Part shown: piece by piece, positions 7,199 through 10,680 of the stretch | Numbering within the stretch: position 1 is the stretch's first letter | Layout of the letters: each line of letters opens with the position of its first letter | From: CSBr16-57R1 sp041163265 | GTDB taxonomy: Bacteria; Actinomycetota; Nitriliruptoria; Nitriliruptorales; Nitriliruptoraceae | DNA length: 10,680 bases | Reading direction: 5' to 3' | NCBI GenBank assembly: GCA_041163265.1 | Contig: JBEARL010000045.1 | Span: 1-10,680, forward strand | The notes under the pieces: generated by a model | Database searches by the model: none | What the model was told of the DNA's origin: nothing | What the model saw: only the letters and a program-made list of their open reading frames with translations | Position numbers and translations under genes: made by a program

Positions 7199-7238
7199 GA
7201 CGGACGTCCGTCGGGAGGGGGCCCTCGGGCCCCCTCCC
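7199..7238 (+). terminator. Hairpin terminator or attenuator after the binding-protein gene
   Basis: An 11-base stem, GGGAGGGGGCC (7213-7223) with GGCCCCCTCCC (7228-7238) and a CTCG tetraloop, follows the stop codon by 18 bases. A perfect 14-base palindrome, GACGGACGTCCGTC (7199-7212), lies just before it. No U-run follows, as is common for GC-rich actinobacterial terminators. It could terminate most transcripts, giving more binding protein than permease, and protect the 3' end of the mRNA. Confidence 0.68.
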
Positions 7239-7258
7239 GCGCGTCCGGGCACACGGCG

Positions 7259-7267
7259 CCCTAGGGT
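7259..7267 (+). promoter_or_regulatory. Candidate -10 and palindrome before the permease gene
   Basis: The palindrome CCCTAGGG (7259-7266) includes TAGGGT (7262-7267), a TANNNT -10 match about 28 bases before the GTG at 7295. It lies downstream of the hairpin at 7213-7238, so it could drive a separate permease-ATPase transcript. It is flanked by GGCG and CGCC. No -35 is recognised. Confidence 0.3.
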
Positions 7268-7294
7268 CGCCGCCCCGGGCGGGACGGGGGTCGG

Positions 7295-8074
7295 GTGACG
7301 CGGCGGCAGCGGCAGCGGGTCCTGCGCGGCGTCCTGTACGCGAGCGCCGTCGCCGCCGTGGTCGCGCTGGCGGGGCTCGCGGACTGGGTGCTGCTGCGCC
7401 GGAACTTCCTCGACCTCGACATCGCCGCGACGATGTTCCCCGACGTGCTGCTGGTGGCCGCGCGGAACACGATCGTCTACACGGCCCTCGCGTTCGCCTT
7501 CGGGCTGGTTCTGGGGCTGGCGCTCGCGCTGATGCGGCTCTCGAGCATCCCGCCGTACCGATGGTTCGCGACCGTGTACATCGAGGTGTTCCGGGGCCTG
7601 CCGGCCCTGCTCACCATCTTCCTCGTCGGGTTCGGGATCCCCATAGCGTTCCAGACGCGGTGGCCCGTGCTGCTGCAGATCACCCTCGGCCTCGGGATCG
7701 TCGCGGCCGCGTACATGGCCGAGACGATCCGCGCCGGCATCGAGGCGGTCCCGCGCGGGCAGATGGAGGCGGCCCGGTCGCTCGGGATGTCCCGCGGTCG
7801 GGCGATGGCCTCGATCATCATCCCGCAGGGGTTCCGCATCATCGTCCCGCCGCTGACCAACGAGCTGGTGCTGCTCATCAAGGACACGTCGCTGCTGTTC
7901 GTGCTGGGCACGACGCCGGCGACGAAGGAGCTGACGAAGTTCGGACGGGACATCCTGACCGCGCGGGCGAACGCCACGCCGCTCATCGTGGTCGGGGTCG
8001 TCTACCTGCTGATCACCGTGCCGCTGACCCAGCTGGTCGCGGTGCTCGAGCGGCGCAACGCGAGGTCGCGGTGA
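7295..8074 (+). CDS. Polar amino-acid ABC transporter permease
   Basis: This 259-residue inner-membrane protein of the HisM/GlnP permease family forms the transport channel of the importer. After a basic N-terminus (MTRRQRQR) there are about five or six hydrophobic segments (roughly 14-34, 57-80, 103-118, 127-142, 184-206 and 227-250). The cytoplasmic EAA loop that contacts the ATPase is clear: MEAARSLGMSRGRAMASIII followed by PQGFR (about 157-181). IEVFRGLPALL and IKDTSLL are also typical of the family. GTG 7295 is the start, with a G-rich but non-consensus ribosome binding site (GGGGG at 7286-7290). Its stop overlaps the ATPase start (GTGA). Only one permease gene is present, so a homodimer is expected. 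A hairpin and a possible promoter separate it from the binding-protein gene. Confidence 0.93.
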   Translation: MTRRQRQRVLRGVLYASAVAAVVALAGLADWVLLRRNFLDLDIAATMFPDVLLVAARNTIVYTALAFAFGLVLGLALALMRLSSIPPYRWFATVYIEVFRGLPALLTIFLVGFGIPIAFQTRWPVLLQITLGLGIVAAAYMAETIRAGIEAVPRGQMEAARSLGMSRGRAMASIIIPQGFRIIVPPLTNELVLLIKDTSLLFVLGTTPATKELTKFGRDILTARANATPLIVVGVVYLLITVPLTQLVAVLERRNARSR

Positions 8075-8841
8075 GCGCGGCCGGGGAGGGGTCGGACGTG
8101 GTGCGGGAGGGCGTCGCGGCGATCCGGGTCGAGGGGCTGCAGAAGTCCTTCGGGGCGAACCACGTGCTGCGCGGCATCGACTTCCGCGTCGACGTCGGCG
8201 AGGTCGTCTGCGTCATCGGGCCATCGGGGTCGGGCAAGTCGACCCTGCTGCGCTGCGTGAACCGCCTCGAGGAGGCCGACGCCGGGAGCATCCTCATCGA
8301 GGGCGAGGACATCCGCGATCCCGACGCCGACGTCGATCTGCTGCGCAGCCGCATCGGGATGGTGTTCCAGTCGTTCAACCTGTTCCCGCACCTCTCCGTC
8401 CTGCGGAACCTCACCATCGCCCAGCGCCGCGTCCGCGGCCGCTCCCGTGAGGAGGCCGAGCGCGTCGCGCGCGGGAACCTCGACCGCGTCGGGCTCGGCG
8501 AGAAGGCCGACGCCTACCCCGCGCACCTGTCCGGGGGGCAGCAGCAGCGCGTCGCGATCGCGCGGGCCCTCTCGATGGATCCCGACATGATGCTGTTCGA
8601 CGAGCCGACGTCGGCGCTCGACCCCGAGCTGGTCGGCGAGGTGCTGGCCGTCATGCGCGACCTCGCGCGCGACGGCATGACGATGATGATCGTGACCCAC
8701 GAGATGGGGTTCGCGCGCGAGGTCGCGGACCGCGTCGTCTTCATGGACGGCGGCGTGGTCGTCGAGGAGGGGTCGCCCGAGCGGGTGCTGGGCGCCCCGG
8801 CGCAGGAGCGGACCCGCCGCTTCCTCCAGATGGTGCGCTGA
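8071..8841 (+). CDS. Polar amino-acid ABC transporter ATP-binding protein
   Basis: A 256-residue ATPase of the GlnQ/HisP group that powers import. It has Walker A GPSGSGKST (50-58), Q-loop Q100 in VFQSFNLFPH, signature LSGGQQQR (153-160), Walker B MMLFDEP (173-179, catalytic E178), D-loop SALD (181-184) and switch H210 in IVTHEMGFA. GTG 8071 overlaps the permease stop (GTGA) and has GAGG at 8062-8065. However, a stronger purine block GGGGAGGGG (8083-8091) lies six bases before an in-frame GTG at 8098, which would give a 247-residue protein closer to usual family length. Either start keeps all motifs. As the last gene of the importer it meets the minus-strand thioredoxin gene 15 bases beyond its stop. 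Confidence 0.94.
   Translation: MSAAGEGSDVVREGVAAIRVEGLQKSFGANHVLRGIDFRVDVGEVVCVIGPSGSGKSTLLRCVNRLEEADAGSILIEGEDIRDPDADVDLLRSRIGMVFQSFNLFPHLSVLRNLTIAQRRVRGRSREEAERVARGNLDRVGLGEKADAYPAHLSGGQQQRVAIARALSMDPDMMLFDEPTSALDPELVGEVLAVMRDLARDGMTMMIVTHEMGFAREVADRVVFMDGGVVVEEGSPERVLGAPAQERTRRFLQMVR
8083..8091 (+). promoter_or_regulatory. Strong internal ribosome binding site for the ATPase gene
   Basis: GGGGAGGGG sits six bases before GTG 8098 and nine before GTG 8101, both in frame with the ATPase. It is the best anti-Shine-Dalgarno match near the gene start and may mark the real initiation codon. Confidence 0.4.
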
Positions 8842-8859
8842 GGGGCCGCGTCGGCCTCA
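8839..8859. terminator. Possible bidirectional terminator between converging genes
   Basis: TGAGG (8839-8843) pairs with CCTCA (8855-8859), and the stem continues as CC/GG after a two-base bulge, around the loop GCGTC. The stem contains the TGA stop of the ATPase gene on the plus strand and the TGA stop of the thioredoxin gene on the minus strand, so both transcripts would end in the same hairpin. No U-run is present on either side. Confidence 0.38.
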
Positions 8860-9687
8860 GAACAGCGCGCGGGCCAGGCGGCTGCGAGCCGGCGCGACGT
8901 GCGGGTGGTCGTCGCCGAGCAGCGAGAACAGCGCCAGCAGCTCGCGACGTCCCGTCTCGCGCGCCTCGCCGGCCGAGGACTCGACGAGGCGGAGCAGCAC
9001 GTCCAGCGCCTCGAGCTCGGACCCGGAGGCCGCCAGCGCTCGCGCCAGCGCGGTCGCCGCCTCGGGGTCGCCCGCCTCGGCGCGGGGTCGCAGCGCCGCG
9101 ACGTCCGCGTCGGCGGCCTCGGCCAGCGCCGCGCGGGCCATGACGCGATCCGCGCCCGGTGCGCCGGGGTGGCGCGCGACCAGCTCGCGGGCGCGGGCGG
9201 GGTCCCCGGCGACGAGCAGCTCGGCCAGCGCGATCGCCAGCCCCGGGTGGGCCGGCGAGGTGGCGAGGGCGGCCTCCAGCGTGGCCCGGGCCGACTCGGG
9301 GTCCTGGGCGGCCGCGGCGGCGAGCGCCCGGTCCTCGGCGCTCGGCGCGATCGCGTCGAGGAGGGCCTCGATGCGCGACGCGGGGACGGCGCCGGTGAAG
9401 CGGTCGACGACGCGGCCGTCGCGCAGTCCCATCACCGCGGGGATCCCCTGGACGCCGAAGCGCTGCGCGAGGGCCTGGGCGTGGTCGACGTCGACCTTGA
9501 CCAGGACGACCTCCCCGGCGCGGCGCTCGACCGCGGCCTCGAGCATCGGGCCGAGCGTCCGGCACGGGCCGCACCACGCGGCCCAGAAGTCGACGACGAC
9601 GGGCACGGTGCGCGAGCGGACGATCGCCTCCTGCTCGAAGGTCTCCGCCGTCGCGTCGACGACCGTCCCGACCGCGCCCGCTCCCAT
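8857..9687 (-). CDS. cnoX: Thioredoxin-TPR protein, CnoX/YbbN-like
   Basis: A 276-residue cytosolic protein with an N-terminal thioredoxin fold (about 8-110) and a C-terminal helical TPR-like region (about 113-276). The thioredoxin part has VVVDFWAAWCGPCRTLGPML with C39 and C42, and the cis-proline P83 in GIPAV. The second half is alanine-rich and shows repeated helix-pair patterns such as ARATLEAALATSPAHPGLAIALAE. This architecture and length match E. coli CnoX (YbbN, 284 residues), a chaperedoxin that protects proteins from oxidative aggregation and hands them to chaperones. Many actinobacterial members keep the WCGPC active site, as here, whereas E. coli CnoX does not. ATG 9687 has GGAGG six bases upstream (9698-9694). 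It is transcribed divergently from polA; the pairing may have no functional meaning. Confidence 0.88.
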   Translation of the reverse strand: MGAGAVGTVVDATAETFEQEAIVRSRTVPVVVDFWAAWCGPCRTLGPMLEAAVERRAGEVVLVKVDVDHAQALAQRFGVQGIPAVMGLRDGRVVDRFTGAVPASRIEALLDAIAPSAEDRALAAAAAQDPESARATLEAALATSPAHPGLAIALAELLVAGDPARARELVARHPGAPGADRVMARAALAEAADADVAALRPRAEAGDPEAATALARALAASGSELEALDVLLRLVESSAGEARETGRRELLALFSLLGDDHPHVAPARSRLARALF

Positions 9688-9748
9688 CCCGTGCCTCCGT
9701 CCGTCCGACGCCGCGCCGACGTCGTCCCGCCGGTCGCACCGGGTCGGG

Positions 9749-9758
9749 AAAGTAGGCT
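9749..9758. promoter_or_regulatory. Back-to-back candidate -10 elements for polA and cnoX
   Basis: The block AAAGTAGGCT contains TAGGCT (9753-9758) on the plus strand toward polA and TACTTT (9754-9749) on the minus strand toward cnoX, sharing the central TA pair. Both fit TANNNT. They would give leaders of about 60 and 55 bases. This is the most A/T-rich spot in the 138-base divergent gap. No -35 elements are clear. Confidence 0.42.
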
Positions 9759-9763
9759 GGCCG

Positions 9764-9781
9764 GCGGCGCCCCCGCGCCGC
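9764..9781 (+). promoter_or_regulatory. Hairpin in the polA leader
   Basis: GCGGCGC (9764-9770) pairs perfectly with GCGCCGC (9775-9781) around a CCCC tetraloop, directly downstream of the candidate polA -10 and about 45 bases before the start codon. It could be a 5' stabilising stem or attenuator. GC-rich DNA yields such stems by chance. Confidence 0.25.
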
Positions 9782-9825
9782 GGAGGATCGTCCGCGCGGG
9801 CCGAGCGGCGGCGCGAGGACGGGGC

Positions 9826-10680
9826 ATGGCCGGCCGCGCGCGCACCGCCACTCCCGGCGTCCGCCCCCTCCTCCTGCTCCTCGACGGGCACAGCCTCGCC
9901 TACCGCGCCTTCCACGCGCTGCCCGACACGCTCCGGACCGCCTCGGGCGAGGTGACGAACGCCGTGCACGGCTTCGTCTCGATGCTGCTGCGGCTGCTCG
10001 GGGAGCGCGGGCCCGCCGCCATCGCCGTCGCGTTCGACGTCGGCGAGGACGAGGAGCGGACCGAGGCGTACGCCGAGTACAAGGCCGGCCGCGACGAGAT
10101 GCCCGACGACCTCTCGGGCCAGATCGAGCGGCTCCACGAGGTGCTCGAGGTCCTCGGGATCCCCGTCGTCGAGGTCGAGGGCGTCGAGGCCGACGACGTC
10201 CTCGCGACGCTGGCGACCATCGGCGTCCGCGCGGGGCACCGCGTCGAGATCGTGACCGGCGACCGCGACGCGATGCAGCTCGTCGACGACGACATCACCG
10301 TCCTGTACACGCTGCGCGGCATCAGCGAGGTCGGCACGATGACGCCGGACGCCGTCCGAGAGCGCTTCGGCGTCCCGCCGGACCGCTACGTCCAGCTCGC
10401 GGCGCTCCGCGGCGACGGCTCGGACAACCTGCCGGGCGTGCCGGGGGTCGGTGCGAAGACCGGAGCGGACCTCATCACGCGCTTCGGGGACATCGACGGG
10501 ATCTACGCGCACCTCGACGAGGTGCCCGGGAAGAAGGTGCCGGCGATGCTGGCCGAGCACCGCGACGTCGTCGCGCGCAACCTCGCCCTGATGACGCTGC
10601 GCCGCGACGTGGCGGTCGGCGTCGGGATCGAGGACCTCGTCCGGGGCGAGCCGGACGGGGCCGGGTTCGAGCAGCTCTTC
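9826..10680 (+). CDS. polA: DNA polymerase I, N-terminal 5'-3' exonuclease part (cut by window end)
   Basis: The first 285 codons of PolA, the repair and Okazaki-fragment polymerase. The visible part is the 5'-nuclease domain plus the helix-hairpin-helix region; the polymerase domain lies beyond the window. Metal and DNA-binding residues of the FEN/PolA family are present: D20 in LLLDGHSLAYRAF, D71 in VAFDVG, the EADD motif (121-124), GDRDAMQLV with D146 and D148, and GDGSDNLPGVPGVGAKT with D197 and D200. The arch region reads ERTEAYAEYKAGR, keeping the Arg and the YKAGR element although the usual TF before the Arg is replaced. ATG 9826 has GAGGA (9815-9819) six bases upstream. The frame is open to the window end with no defects. 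A stand-alone exonuclease cannot be excluded from the fragment, but full PolA is much more likely. Confidence 0.93.
   Translation, partial: MAGRARTATPGVRPLLLLLDGHSLAYRAFHALPDTLRTASGEVTNAVHGFVSMLLRLLGERGPAAIAVAFDVGEDEERTEAYAEYKAGRDEMPDDLSGQIERLHEVLEVLGIPVVEVEGVEADDVLATLATIGVRAGHRVEIVTGDRDAMQLVDDDITVLYTLRGISEVGTMTPDAVRERFGVPPDRYVQLAALRGDGSDNLPGVPGVGAKTGADLITRFGDIDGIYAHLDEVPGKKVPAMLAEHRDVVARNLALMTLRRDVAVGVGIEDLVRGEPDGAGFEQLF

Noticed and set aside
5485..7254. 589-codon minus-strand frame running across trpA end, the tRNA, the regulator and the binding protein
   Set aside because: It crosses a confident tRNA and two confident genes and has no motifs; the absence of stops reflects GC content.
9140..9955. 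Plus-strand frame opposite the thioredoxin gene, reaching into polA
   Set aside because: Ser/Ala/Arg-rich shadow without motifs; the polA start at 9826 in another frame is clearly supported.

Overview
The window is a stretch of very GC-rich chromosome (third codon positions almost always G or C) from what is most likely a member of the Actinomycetota. Three things point there: a hisI-trpE-trpC-trpB-trpA operon without trpD, trpF or trpG; an ANTAR response regulator closely resembling mycobacterial PdtaR; and polA close downstream of it, an order that also occurs in mycobacteria. I cannot place it to class. An early-branching or environmental actinobacterium is a reasonable guess, because mycobacterial neighbours such as lgt, pykA and the trp-operon membrane protein are missing here.

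Layout. On the left (1-645, minus strand) is a membrane protein with an N-terminal DUF2510 domain, followed through a 4-base GTGA overlap by the start of a possible zinc-ribbon protein that leaves the window. Divergent from it, 757-5606 (plus) is a tightly packed biosynthetic operon: hisI, trpE, trpC, trpB and trpA, each junction a 4-base start/stop overlap (GTGA, ATGA, ATGA, GTGA), so translational coupling is expected. A tRNA-Leu with anticodon CAA lies at 5673-5756, followed by the pdtaR-like response regulator (5800-6384).

A three-gene polar amino-acid ABC importer follows: lipoprotein binding protein (6439-7194), permease (7295-8074) and ATPase (8071-8841). A strong hairpin separates the binding-protein gene from the permease-ATPase pair. 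At the right, a CnoX/YbbN-like thioredoxin-TPR protein on the minus strand (8857-9687) meets the ATPase gene tail to tail and diverges from polA, whose first 285 codons (9826-10680) are present.

The region is mostly housekeeping: tryptophan and histidine biosynthesis, amino-acid uptake, protein quality control and DNA repair. I see no mobile element, CRISPR array, toxin system or defence island, and no gene-free stretch above about 140 bases. The most unusual non-coding structure is a nested inverted repeat filling the whole gap between the ANTAR regulator and the binding-protein gene (6384-6438). One arm of it contains the ribosome binding site of the latter, which makes a cis-regulatory RNA or DNA element plausible. 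The tRNA-Leu(CAA) is also notable because I find no TTG leucine codon in any gene of the window.
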